DNA of 64,000 nucleotides from Eledone cirrhosa (lineage: Eukaryota > Mollusca > Cephalopoda > Octopoda > Eledonidae). The translations under genes were made by a program, and so were the position numbers. The stretch is from contig OZ024740.1 in the NCBI GenBank assembly GCA_964016885.1, forward strand, positions 3,753,336-3,817,335. Direction: 5' to 3'. Every line of letters begins with the position of its first letter. Positions within the stretch are counted from its first letter, which is position 1. Shown here piece by piece: positions 11,385 to 25,061 of the stretch. The notes below the pieces were generated by a model. It saw only the letters and a program-made list of their open reading frames with translations. It made no database searches and was not told the DNA's origin.

Positions 11385-13608
11385 CTATGCTAGAATTAAT
11401 ATATTTGGCGTTTAACACTTCTAGAATTAATATATTTGGGGATTAACACTGCTAGAATTAATATATTTGGGGTTTAACACTGCTAGAATTAATATAATTG
11501 AGGATTAACACTGCTAGAATTAATATATTTTGGGATTAACACTGCTAGAATTAATATATTTGGGGTTTAACACAGCTAGAATTAATATATTTTGGGTTTA
11601 ACACTGCTAGAATTAACATATTTGGGGTTTAACACTGCTAGAATTAATATATTTGAGGATTAACACTGCTATAATTAAAATATTTAGGGTTTAACACTGC
11701 TAGGATTGATATATATGGGGTTGAACACTGCTAGAATTAATATGTTTGGGGATTAACACTGCTAGAATTAATATATTTAGGGATTAACACAGCTAGAATT
11801 AATATATTTGGAGTTTCACTCGGCTAGAATTAATATATTTGGGGTTTAACACTGCTAGAATTAATATATTTGGGGTTTAACACTGCTAGAATTAATATAT
11901 TTGGTGTTTAACACTGCTACAATTAATATATTTGGGGATTAACACAGTTAGAATTCATATATTTGGAGTTTAACTCTGCTAGAATTAATATATTTGGGGT
12001 TTAACACTGCTAGAATTAATATATTTGGGGTTTAACACTGCTAGAATTAATATATTTGGGGTTTAACACTGCTACTATTAATATAATTGAGGATTAACAC
12101 TGCTAGAATTAATATATTTTGGGATTAACACTGCTAGAATTAATATATTTGGGGTTTAACACAGCTAGAATTAATATATTTTGGGTTTAACACTGCTAGA
12201 ATTAACATATTTGGGGTTTAACACTGCTAGAATTAATATATTTGAGGATTAACACTGCTATAATTAAAATATTTAGGGTTTAACACTGCTAGGATTGATA
12301 TATATGGGATTTAACATTGCTAGAATTAATATGTTTGGGGATTAACACTGCTAGAATTAATATATTTAGGAATTAACACTGCTAGAATTAATATATTTGC
12401 GGTTTAACACTTCTAGAATTAATATATTTGGGGATTAACACTGCTAGAATTAATATATTTGGGGATTAACACTGCTAGAATTAATATATTTGGCGTTTAA
12501 CGCTGCTAGAATTAATATATTTGGGGATTAACGTTGCTAGAATTAATATATTTGGGGATTAACTCTGCTAGAATTAATATATTTGGGGATTAACACTGCC
12601 ATAATAAAAATATTTAGGGTTTAACACTGCTAGAATTAATATATTTGGGGATTAACACTACTAGAAATAATACATTTGGGGATTAACACTGTTAGAATTA
12701 ATATATTTTGGGATTAACACTGCTAGAATTAATATATTTGGGGATTAACACTGCTAGAATTAATATATTTTGGGTTTAACACTGCTAGATTTAATATATT
12801 TGAGGATTAACACTGCTAGAATTAATATATTTTGGGATTAACACTGCTAGAATTAATATATTTGGGGTTTAACACTGCTAGAATTAATATATTTTGGGTT
12901 TAACACTGCTAGAATTGATATATTTTGGCTTTAACACTGCTAGAATTAACATATTTAGGGTTTAACACTGCTAGAATTAATATATTTGGGGATTAATACT
13001 GCTAGAATTAATATATTTGGGGATTAACACTGCTAGAATTAATATATTTGGGATTTAGCATTGCTAGAATTAATATATTTGTGGATTAACACTGCTAGAA
13101 TTAACATATTAGGGGATTAACACTGCTAGAATTAATATATTTGGGGATTAACACTGCTAGAATTAATATATTTGGTGTGTAACACTCCTAGAATTAATAT
13201 ATTTGGGGATTAACACTGCTAGAATTAATATATTTTGGGTTTAAGATTGCTAGAATTAATATATTTGGGGTTTAACACTGCTAGAATTAATATATTTGGG
13301 GTTTAACACTGCTAGAATTAATATATTTGGGGTTTAACACTGCTAGAATTAATATATTTGGGGATTAACACTGCTAGAATTAATATATTTGGGGATTAAC
13401 ACTGCTAGTATTAATATATTTGGGGTTTAACACTGCTAGAATTAATATATTTGGGGTTTAACACTGCTAGAATTAATATATTTGGGGATTAACACTGTTA
13501 GAATTAATATATTTAGTGTTTAACACTGCTAGAATTAATATATTTGGGGATTAACACTGCCATAATAAAAATATTTAGGGTTTAACACTGCTAGAATTAA
13601 TATATTTA
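11385..13608 (+). repeat. Higher-order block epsilon1
   Basis: The block matches 15,846-17,787 with offset 4396, then 4179 after a 217-bp (seven-monomer) insertion found only here. It also matches 25,095-26,700. Markers include ATATAATTGAGG at 11,492, AGGATTGATATATATGG, GAGTTTCACTCGG at 11,811, GAAATAATACATTTGG near 12,664, GGCTTTAAC near 12,927 and CACTCCTAG near 13,186. The first 65 bp, up to about 11,450, are less clearly shared. Confidence 0.88.
12080..12301 (+). repeat. Seven-monomer internal duplication private to epsilon1
   Basis: This piece repeats 11,491-11,712 with an offset of 589 (19 monomers): ATATAATTGAGG and AGGATTGATATATATGG both recur. It is absent from epsilon2 (junction near 16,481) and epsilon3 (junction near 25,410). 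Those copies instead carry a hybrid unit reading CTATTAATATAGTTGGG. Confidence 0.85.
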
Positions 13609-15239
13609 GGGTTTAACATTGCTAGAATTAATATATTTGGGGATTAACACTGCTAGAATTAATGTATTTGGGGATTAACACTGCTAGAATTAATATATTT
13701 GGGGATTAACACTGCTAAAATTAATATATTTGGGGTTTAACACTGCTAGAATTAATATATTTGGGGTTTAACACTGCTAGAATTAATACATTTGGGGATT
13801 AACACTGTTAGAATTAATATATTTTGGGATTAACACTGCTAGAATTAATATAATTGGGGATTAACACTGCTAGAATTAATATATTTGGGGTTTAACACTG
13901 CTAGGATTAATATATTTTGGGTTTAACACTGCTAGAATTAACATATTTGGGGATTAATACTGTTAGAATTAATATATTTGGGGATTAACACTGCTAGAAT
14001 TAATATATTTGAGGATTAACACTGCTAGAATTAATATATTTGGGGATTAACGCTGCTAGAATTAATATATTTGGGGATTAACACTTCTCAAATTAATATA
14101 TTTGGGGTAACACTGCTGGAATTAATATATTTGGAGGTTAACACTGCTAGAATTAATATATTTGGGGATTAACACTGCTAGAATTAATATATTTTGGGAT
14201 TAACACTGCTAGAATTAATATATTTAGGGTTTAACACTACTAGAATTAATATATTTGGGGATTAACACTGCTAGAATTAATATATTTGGGGATTAACGCT
14301 GCTGGAATTAATATATTTGGAGATTAACGCTGCTAAAATTAATATATTTGGGGATTAACACTGCTAGAATTAATATATTTTGGGATTAACACTGCTAGAA
14401 TTAATATATTTTGGGTTTAACACTGCTAGAATTAAAATATTTGGGGATTAACACTGCTATAATTAAAATATTTAGGGGTTAACACTGCTAGAATTGATAT
14501 ATTTGGGGTTGAACCCTGCTAGAATTAATATATTTGGGGATTAACACTGCTAGAATTAATATATTTGGGGATTAATACTGCTAGAATTAATATATTTTGG
14601 GATTAACACTGCTAGAATTAATATATTTGGGATTTAACACTGCTAGAATTAATATATTTGGGGATTAACACTGCTAGAATTAACATATTAGGGGATTAAC
14701 ACTGCTAGAATTAATATATTTGGGGATTAACACTGCTAAAATTAATATATTTGGTGTGTAACACTGCTAGAATTAATATATTTGGGGATTAACACTGGTA
14801 GAATTAATATATTTGGGGTTTAACATTGCTAGAATTAATATATTTGGGGTTTAACACTGCTAGAATTAATATATTTGGGGTTTAACACTGCTAGAATTAA
14901 TATATTAGGGGATTAACATGGCTAGAATTAATATATTTGGGGATTAAAACTGCTAGAATTAATATATGGGGTTTAGCACTGCTAGAATTAATATATTTGG
15001 GGATTAACACTGCTAGAATTAATATATTTGGGGTTTAACACTGCTAGAATTAATATATTTGGGGTTTAACACTGCTAGAATTAATATATTTGGGGATTAA
15101 CACTACTAGAATTAATATATTTGGGGATTAACACTGCTAGTATTAATATATTTGTGGTTTAACACTGCTAGAATTAATATATTTGGGGATTAACACTGTT
15201 AGAATTAATATATTTAGTGTTTAACACTGCTAGAATTAA
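13585..15239 (+). repeat. Higher-order block alpha3
   Basis: This is the second full copy of 1945-3630. Differences include one added monomer near 13,905 (AGGATTAATATATTTTGGG), two lost monomers near 14,935 and scattered substitutions. It returns to the GGAGATTAACACTGCC continuation seen after alpha1 rather than that seen after alpha2. Confidence 0.9.
14677..14984 (+). repeat. Marker block H1, copy 7 (two monomers shorter)
   Basis: It starts with GAATTAAC like copy 1. It has 227 bp to ATTAGG but only 52 bp from there to the 29-bp monomer at 14,956-14,984, so two monomers (62 bp) have been lost relative to the other copies. Confidence 0.88.
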
Positions 15240-15845
15240 TATATTTGGAGATTAACACTGCCATAATAAAAATATTTAGGGTTTAACACTGCTAGAATTA
15301 ATATATTTGGGGATTAACACTGCTAGAATTAATATATTTGGGGTTTAACACTGCTAGAATTAATATATTTGGGGTTTAACACTGCTAGAATTAATATATT
15401 TGGGGATTAACACTGCTAGAATTAATATATTTGGGGATTAACACTGCTAGAATTAATATATTTGGCGTTTAACGCTGCTAGAATTAATATATTTGGGGAT
15501 CAACACTACCAGAATTAATATATTTGGGGATTAACACTGCTCGAATTAATATATTTGGGGATTAACACTGCTGGAATTAATATATTTGGAGATTAACACT
15601 GCTAGAATTAATATATTTGGGGATTAACACTGCTAGAATTAATATATTTGGGGATTAACACTGCCATAATAAAAATATTTAGGGTTTAACACTGCTAGAA
15701 TTAATATATTTGGGGTTGAACACTGCTAGAATTAATTTATTTGGCGATTAACACTGCTAGAATTAATACATTTGGGGATTAACAGTTAGAATTAATATAT
15801 TTTGGGATTAACACTTCTAGAATTAATATATTTGGGGATTAACAC
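15240..15845 (+). repeat. Linker segment between alpha3 and epsilon2
   Basis: The beginning follows the alpha1/gamma continuation. The middle (GGCGTTTAACGC at 15,465, then GCTCG and GCTGG junctions) resembles 1500-1620. The end has a 28-bp monomer near 15,781 (AACAGTTAG, three bases lost) and ATTAATTTATTTGG at about 15,732. Confidence 0.75.
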
Positions 15846-18060
15846 TGCTAGAATTAATATATTTGGGGTTTAACACTGCTAGAATTAATATAATTGAGGA
15901 TTAACACTGCTAGAATTAATATATTTTGGGATTAACACTGCTAGAATTAATATATTTGGGGTTTAACACAGCTAGAATTAATATATTTTGGGTTTAACAC
16001 TGCTAGAATTAACATATTTGGGGTTTAACACTGCTATAATTAATATATTTGAAGATTAACACTGCTATAATTAAAATATTTAGGGTTTAACACTGCTAGG
16101 ATTGATATATATGGGGTTGAACACTGCTAGAATTAATATGTTTGGGGATTAACACTGCTAGAATTAATATATTTAGGGATTAACACAGCTAGAATTAATA
16201 TATTTGGAGTTTCACTCGGCTAGAATTAATATATTTGGGGTTTAACACTGCTAGAATTAATATATTTGGGGTTTAACACTGCTAGAATTAATATATTTGG
16301 TGTTTAACACTGCTACAATTAATATATTTGGGGATTAACACAGTTAGAATTCATATATTTGGAGTTTAACTCTGCTAGAATTAATATATTTGGGGTTTAA
16401 CACTGCTAGAATTAATATATTTGGGGTTTAACACTGCTAGAATTAATATATTTGGGGTTTAACACTGCTACTATTAATATAGTTGGGTTTTAACATTGCT
16501 AGAATTAATATGTTTGGGGATTAACACTGCTAGAATTAATATATTTAGGAATTAACACTGCTAGAATTAATATATTTGCGGTTTAACACTTCTAGAATTA
16601 ATATATTTGGGGATTAACACTGCTAGAATTAATATATTTGGGGATTAACACTGCTAGAATTAATATATTTGGCGTTTAACGCTGCTAGAATTAATATATT
16701 TGGGGATTAACGTTGCTAGAATTAATATATTTGGGGATTAACTCTGCTAGAATTAATATATTTGGGGATTAACACTGCCATAATAAAAATATTTAGGGTT
16801 TAACACTGCTAGAATTAATATATTTGGGGATTAACACTACTAGAAATAATACATTTGGTGATTAACACTGTTAGAATTAATATATTTTGGGATTAACACT
16901 GCTAGAATTAATATATTTGGGGATTAACACTGCTAGAATTAATATATTTTGGGTTTAACACTGCTAGATTTAATATATTTGAGGATTAACACTGCTAGAA
17001 TTAATATATTTTGGGATTAACACTGCTAGAATTAATATATTTGGGGTTTAACACTGCTAGAATTAATATATTTTGGGTTTAACACTGCTAGAATTGATAT
17101 ATTTTGGCTTTAACACTGCTAGAATTAACATATTTAGGGTTTAACACTGCTAGAATTAATATATTTGGGGATTAATACTGCTAGAATTAATATATTTGGG
17201 GATTAACACTGCTAGAATTAATATATTTGGGATTTAGCATTGCTAGAATTAATATATTTGGGGATTAACACTGCTAGAATTAACATATTAGGGGATTAAC
17301 ACTGCTAGAATTAATATATTTGGGGATTAACACTGCTAGAATTAATATATTTGGTGTGTAACACTCCTAGAATTATTATATTTGGGGATTAACACTGCTA
17401 GAATTAATATATTTGGGGTTTAAGATTGCTAGAATTAATATATTTGGGGTTTAACACTGCTAGAATTAATATATTTGGGGTTTAACACTCCTAGAATTAA
17501 TATATTTGGGGTTTAACACTGCTAGAATTAATATATTTGGGGATTAACACTGCTAGAATTAATATATTTGGGGATTAACACTGCTAGTATTAATATATTT
17601 GGGGTTTAACACTGCTAGAATTAATATATTTGGGGTTTAACACTGCTAGAATTAATATATTTGGGGATTAACACTGTTAGAATTAATATATTTAGTGTTT
17701 AACACTGCTAGAATTAATATATTTGGGGATTAACACTGCCATAATAAAAATATTTAGGGTTTAACACTGCTAGAATTAATATATTTGGGGATTAACACTG
17801 CTAGAATTAATATATTTGGTGATTAACACTGCTAGAATTAATATATTTGGCGTTTAACGCTGCTAGAATTAATATATTTGGGGATTAACACTGATAGAAT
17901 TAATATATTTGGGGATTAACACTGCTAGAATTAATATATTTGGGGATTAACACTGCTGGAATTAATATATTTGGAGATTAACACTGCTAGAATTAATATA
18001 TTTGGGGATTAACATTGCTAGAATTAATATATTTGGGGATTAACACTGCTAGAATTAATA
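15846..18060 (+). repeat. Higher-order block epsilon2 with its tail
   Basis: The block matches epsilon1 up to about 17,787 and epsilon3 (25,095-27,112) over almost all its length at an offset of 8929. Markers are GAGTTTCACTCGG at 16,207, the hybrid GTTGGGTTTTAACATTG unit at 16,481-16,498, GGCTTTAAC near 17,106 and CACTCCTAG near 17,364. The tail 17,788-18,060 is shared only with epsilon3, which has four additional monomers there. Confidence 0.88.
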
Positions 18061-20231
18061 TATCTGGCGTTTAACGGTGCTAGAATTAATATATTTGGGG
18101 ATTAACATTGCTAGAATTAATATATTTGGGGATTAACACTGCTAGAATTAATATATTTGGGGATTAACACTGCTAGAATCAATATATTTGGCGTTTAACG
18201 CTGCTAGAATTAATATATTTGGGGATTAACATTGCTAGAATTAATATATTTGGGGATTAACACTGCTAGAATTAATATATTTGGGGAATAACACTGCCAT
18301 AACAAAAATATTTAGGGTTTAACACTGTTAGAATTAATATATTTGGCGATTAACACTGCTAGAATTAATACATTTGGGGATTAACACTGTTAGAATTAAT
18401 ATATTTTGGGATTAACACTTCTAGAATTAATATATTTGGGGATTAACACTGCTAGAATTAATATATTTGGGGTTGAACACTGCTAGAATTAATACATTTG
18501 GGGATTAACACTGCTAGAATTAATATATTTAGGGATTAACACAGCTATAATTAATATATTTGGAGTTTAACTCTGCTAGAATTAATATATTTGGGGTTTA
18601 TCACTGCTAGAATTAATATATTTGGGGTTTAACACTGCTAGAATTAATATATTTGGGGTTTAACACTGCTACAATTAATATATTTTGGGATTAACACTGC
18701 TAGAATTAATATATTTGGGGATTAATACTGCTAGAAATAATATATTTGGGGATTAACGCTGCTAGAGTTAATATATTTGGGGTTTAACACTGCTAGAATT
18801 AATATATTTGGGGTTTAACACTGCTAGAATTAATATATTTGGGGTTTAACACTGCTGGAATTAATATATTTGGGGATTAACACTGCTAGAATTAATATAA
18901 TTGGGGGTTAACACTGCTAGTATTAATATATTTGGGGTTTAACACTGCTAGAATTAATATATTTGGGGTTTAACACTGCTAGAATTAATATATTTGGGGA
19001 TTAACACTGTTAGAATTAATATATTTAGTGTTTAACACTGCTAGAATTAATATATGTGGGGATTAACACTGCCATAATAAAAATATTTAGGGTTTAACAC
19101 TGCTAGAATTAATATATTTGGGGATTAACACTGTTAGAATTAATATATTTGGGGATTAACACTGCTAGAATTAATATATTTGGCGTTTAACTCTGCTAGA
19201 ATTAATATATTTGGGGATTAACACTGACAGAATTAATATATTTGGGGATTAACACTGCTCGAATTAATATATTTGGGGATTAACACTGTTGGAATTAATA
19301 TATTTGGAGATTAACACTGCTAGAATTAATATATTTGGAGATTAACATTGCTAGAATTAACATATTTGGGGATTAACACTGCTAGAATTAATATATTTGG
19401 GGATTAACACTGCCATAATAAAAATATTTAGGGTTTAACACTGCTAGAATTAATATATTTGGCGATTAACCCTGCTAGAATTAATACATTTGGGGATTAA
19501 CACTGTTAGAATTAATATATTTTGGGATTAACACTTCTAGAATTAATATATTTGGGGATTAACACTGCTAGAATTAATATATTTGGGGTTGAACACTGCT
19601 AGAAGTAATACATTTGGGGATTAACACTGCTAGAATTAATATATTTAGGGATTAACACATCTAGAATTAATATATTTGGAGTTTAACTCTGCTAGAATTA
19701 ATATATTTGGGGTTTAACACTGCTAGAATTAATATATTTGGTGTTTAACACTGCTAGAATTAATATATTTGGGGTTTAACACTGCTAGAATTAATATATT
19801 TGGGGATTAACACTGCTAGAATTAATATATTTGGGGTTTAACACTGCTAGAATTAATATATTTGGGGTTTAACATGCTACAATAAATTATATTTGGGGTT
19901 TAACATTGCTAGAATTAATATATTTGGGGTTAAACACTGCTAGAATTAATATATTTGGGGATTAACACTGCTAGAATTAATATATTTGGTGATTAACACT
20001 GCTAGAATTAATATGTAAGGGGTTTAACACTACTAGAATTAATATATTTGCGGATTAACACTGCTAGAATTAATATATTTTTGGGTTTAACACTGCTAGA
20101 ATTAATATATTTGAGGATTAACACTCCTAGAATTAATATATTTTGGGATTAACACTGCTAGAATTAATATATTTGGGGTTTAACACTGCTAGAATTAATA
20201 TATTTGGGGATTAACACTGTTACAATTAATA
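18061..20231 (+). repeat. Higher-order block zeta1 (first half of a 2,171-bp tandem duplication)
   Basis: The block is repeated immediately at 20,232-22,402. 2171 is 70 x 31 plus 1. Markers are TATCTGGCGTTTAACGGTG at the start, CCATAACAAAAATATTTAGG near 18,296, ATATGTGGGG near 19,054, the GACAG-GCTCG-GTTGG series near 19,225-19,290, the aberrant CATGCTACAATAAATTATA unit at 19,872 and ATATGTAAGG at 20,011. On the lines compared I found only one difference between the copies, near 18,287. Confidence 0.93.
19866..19899 (+). repeat. Highly aberrant monomer CATGCTACAATAAATTATA
   Basis: Relative to the consensus this unit loses bases in AACACTGCTA (AACATGCTA) and has ACAATAAATTATATTTGG in place of GAATTAATATATTTGG. 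Exact equivalents lie 2171 bp later (about 22,037) and at about 28,608, so it is a reliable tag for the zeta block. Confidence 0.85.
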
Positions 20232-22402
20232 TATCTGGCGTTTAACGGTGCTAGAATTAATATATTTGGGGATTAACATTGCTAGAATTAATATATTTGG
20301 GGATTAACACTGCTAGAATTAATATATTTGGGGATTAACACTGCTAGAATCAATATATTTGGCGTTTAACGCTGCTAGAATTAATATATTTGGGGATTAA
20401 CATTGCTAGAATTAATATATTTGGGGATTAACACTGCTAGAATTAATATATTTGGGGATTAACACTGCCATAACAAAAATATTTAGGGTTTAACACTGTT
20501 AGAATTAATATATTTGGCGATTAACACTGCTAGAATTAATACATTTGGGGATTAACACTGTTAGAATTAATATATTTTGGGATTAACACTTCTAGAATTA
20601 ATATATTTGGGGATTAACACTGCTAGAATTAATATATTTGGGGTTGAACACTGCTAGAATTAATACATTTGGGGATTAACACTGCTAGAATTAATATATT
20701 TAGGGATTAACACAGCTATAATTAATATATTTGGAGTTTAACTCTGCTAGAATTAATATATTTGGGGTTTATCACTGCTAGAATTAATATATTTGGGGTT
20801 TAACACTGCTAGAATTAATATATTTGGGGTTTAACACTGCTACAATTAATATATTTTGGGATTAACACTGCTAGAATTAATATATTTGGGGATTAATACT
20901 GCTAGAAATAATATATTTGGGGATTAACGCTGCTAGAGTTAATATATTTGGGGTTTAACACTGCTAGAATTAATATATTTGGGGTTTAACACTGCTAGAA
21001 TTAATATATTTGGGGTTTAACACTGCTGGAATTAATATATTTGGGGATTAACACTGCTAGAATTAATATAATTGGGGGTTAACACTGCTAGTATTAATAT
21101 ATTTGGGGTTTAACACTGCTAGAATTAATATATTTGGGGTTTAACACTGCTAGAATTAATATATTTGGGGATTAACACTGTTAGAATTAATATATTTAGT
21201 GTTTAACACTGCTAGAATTAATATATGTGGGGATTAACACTGCCATAATAAAAATATTTAGGGTTTAACACTGCTAGAATTAATATATTTGGGGATTAAC
21301 ACTGTTAGAATTAATATATTTGGGGATTAACACTGCTAGAATTAATATATTTGGCGTTTAACTCTGCTAGAATTAATATATTTGGGGATTAACACTGACA
21401 GAATTAATATATTTGGGGATTAACACTGCTCGAATTAATATATTTGGGGATTAACACTGTTGGAATTAATATATTTGGAGATTAACACTGCTAGAATTAA
21501 TATATTTGGAGATTAACATTGCTAGAATTAACATATTTGGGGATTAACACTGCTAGAATTAATATATTTGGGGATTAACACTGCCATAATAAAAATATTT
21601 AGGGTTTAACACTGCTAGAATTAATATATTTGGCGATTAACCCTGCTAGAATTAATACATTTGGGGATTAACACTGTTAGAATTAATATATTTTGGGATT
21701 AACACTTCTAGAATTAATATATTTGGGGATTAACACTGCTAGAATTAATATATTTGGGGTTGAACACTGCTAGAAGTAATACATTTGGGGATTAACACTG
21801 CTAGAATTAATATATTTAGGGATTAACACATCTAGAATTAATATATTTGGAGTTTAACTCTGCTAGAATTAATATATTTGGGGTTTAACACTGCTAGAAT
21901 TAATATATTTGGTGTTTAACACTGCTAGAATTAATATATTTGGGGTTTAACACTGCTAGAATTAATATATTTGGGGATTAACACTGCTAGAATTAATATA
22001 TTTGGGGTTTAACACTGCTAGAATTAATATATTTGGGGTTTAACATGCTACAATAAATTATATTTGGGGTTTAACATTGCTAGAATTAATATATTTGGGG
22101 TTAAACACTGCTAGAATTAATATATTTGGGGATTAACACTGCTAGAATTAATATATTTGGTGATTAACACTGCTAGAATTAATATGTAAGGGGTTTAACA
22201 CTACTAGAATTAATATATTTGCGGATTAACACTGCTAGAATTAATATATTTTTGGGTTTAACACTGCTAGAATTAATATATTTGAGGATTAACACTCCTA
22301 GAATTAATATATTTTGGGATTAACACTGCTAGAATTAATATATTTGGGGTTTAACACTGCTAGAATTAATATATTTGGGGATTAACACTGTTACAATTAA
22401 TA
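20232..22402 (+). repeat. Higher-order block zeta2 (second half of the tandem duplication)
   Basis: This is the second copy of 18,061-20,231. The junction is visible where GTTACAATTAATATATCTGG at about 20,219 joins the end of one copy to the TATCTGGCG start of the next. The copy ends at the equivalent GTTACAATT unit near 22,390, which continues into TTTGGTGATT instead. Confidence 0.93.
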
Positions 22403-25061
22403 TATTTGGTGATTAACACTGCTGGAATTAATATATTTTGGGATTAACACTGTTAGAATTAATATATTTGGGGATTAACACTGTTAGAATTAATATATTT
22501 GGGGATTAACACTGCTCGAATTAATATATTTGAGGATTAACACTGCTAGAATTAATATATTTGGGGATTAACACTGCTAGAATTAATATATTTGGGGTTT
22601 AACACTGCTAGAATTAATATATTTTGGGATTAACACTGCTAGAATTAATATATTTGGGGATTAACACTGCCAGAATTAATATATTTGGGGATTAACACTG
22701 CTAGAATTAATATATTTGGGGATTAACACTGCTATAATTAATATATTTGGGGTTGAACACTGCTAGAATTAATATATTTGGGGATTAACACAGCTAGAAT
22801 TAATATATTTGGAGTTTAACTCTGCTAGAATTAATATATTTGGGGTTTAACACTGCTAGAATTAATATATTTGGGGTTTAACACTGCTAGAATTAATATA
22901 TTTGGGGTTTAACACTGCTAGAATTAATATATTTGGGGATTAACACTGCTCGAATTAATATATTTGGGGATTAACACTGCTGGAATTAATATATTTGGAG
23001 ATTAACACTGCTAGAATTAATATATTTGGGGGTTAACACTGCTAGTATTAATATATTTGGGGTTTAACACTGCTAGAATTAATATATTTGGGGTTTAACA
23101 CTGCTAGAATTAATATATTTGGGGATTAACACTGTTAGAATTAATATATTTAGTGTTTAACACTGCTAGAATTAATATATTTGGGGATTAACACTGCCAT
23201 AATAAAAATATTTAGGGTTTAACACTGCTAGAATTAATATATTTGAGGATTAACACTCCTAGAATTAATATATTTTGGGATTAACACTGCTAGAATTAAT
23301 ATATTTGGGGTTTAACACTGCTAGAATTAATATATTTGGGGATTAACACTGTTAGAATTAATATATTTGGGTATTAACACTGCTAGAATTAATATATTTG
23401 GCGTTTAACGCTGCTAGAATTAATATATTTGGGGATTAACATTGCTAGAATTAATACAGTTGGGGATTAACACTGCTAGAATTAATACATTTGGGGATTA
23501 ACACTGTTAGAATTAATATATTTTGGGATTAACACTGCTAGAATTAATATATTTGGGGATTAACACTGCTAGAATTAATATATTTTGGGTTTAACACTGC
23601 TAGAATTAATATATTTGAGGATTAACACTCCTAGAATTAATATATTTTGGGATTAACACTGCTAGAATTAATATATTTGGGGTTTAACACTGCTAGAATT
23701 AATATATTTGGGGATTAACACTGTTAGAATTAATATATTTGGGGATTAACACTGCTAGAATTAATATATTTGGGGTTTAACACTGCTAGAATTAATATAT
23801 TTGGGGATTAACACTGCTATAATTAAAATATTTAGGGTTTAACACTGCTAGAATAGATATATTTGGGGTTGAACACTGCTAAAGTTAATATATTTGGGGT
23901 TTAACACTGCTAGAATTAACATATTTGGGGATTAATACTGTGTAGAATTAATATATTTGGGGATTAACACTGCTAGAGTTAATATATTTGGGGTTTAACA
24001 CTGCTAGAATTAACATATTTGGGGATTAACACTTTTAGAATTAATATATTTGGGGATTAACACTGCTAGAATTAATATATTTGGGGATTAACACTGCTAG
24101 AATTAATATATTTGGGATTTAACACTGCTAGAATTAATATATTTGGGGATTAACACTGCTAGAATTAACATATTTGTGGATTAACACTGTTAGAATTAAT
24201 ATATTTGGGGATTAACACTGCTAGAATTAATATATTTGGGGATTAACACTGCTAGAATTAATATATTTGGGGTTTAACATTGCTAGAATTAATATATTTG
24301 GGGATTAACACTGCTAGAATTAATATATTTGGGGTTTAACACTGCTAGAATTAATATATTAGGGCATTAACACTGCTAGAATTAATATATTTAGGGATTA
24401 ACACTTCTAGAATTAATATATTTGGAGTTTAACACTTCTAGAATTAATATATTTGGGGATTAACACTGCTAGAATTAATATATTTGGGGATTAACACTGC
24501 TAGAATTAATATATTTCGGGATTAACACTACTAGAATTAATATATTTGGGGATAACACTGCTAGATTTAATATATTTCGGCATTAACACTGCTAGAATTA
24601 ATATATTTGGGGATCAACACTGCTAGAATTAATATATCTGGGGACTAACACTGCTAGAATTAATATATTTAGGGTTTATCACTGCTAGAATTAATATATT
24701 TGAGGATTAACACAGCTAGAATTAATATATTTGGGGTTAACACTGCTAGAATTAATATATTTGGGGATTAACACTGCTAGAATTAATATATTTGGGGATT
24801 AACACTGCTAGAATTAATATATTTGGGGATTAACACTGCCGGAATTAATATATTTGGGGATTAACACTGCTATAATTAACATATTTGGGGATTAACACTG
24901 CTAGAATTAATATATTTGGGAATTAACACTGCTAGTTTTAATATATTTAGGGTTTAACACTGCTAGAATTAATATATTTGGGGATTAACACTGCTAGAAT
25001 TAATGTATTTGGGGTTTAACACTGCTATAATTAAAATATTTAGGGTTTAACACTGCTAGAA
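22403..25061 (+). repeat. Higher-order block eta1
   Basis: The block matches 28,973-31,725. The offset is 6571, rising to 6602 after one extra monomer near 29,340 and to 6664 after two extra monomers near 30,075 in the later copy. Markers are CTAAAGTTAAT near 23,881, CTGTGTAG at 23,938, GGGGATAACAC with GATTTAAT near 24,550, GGGGATCAACAC and GGGGACTAAC near 24,610-24,640, and CTGCCGG near 24,837. Substitutions between the copies were seen near 24,935 (GTTTTAAT here, GTATTAAT there) and 25,010. Confidence 0.9.
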
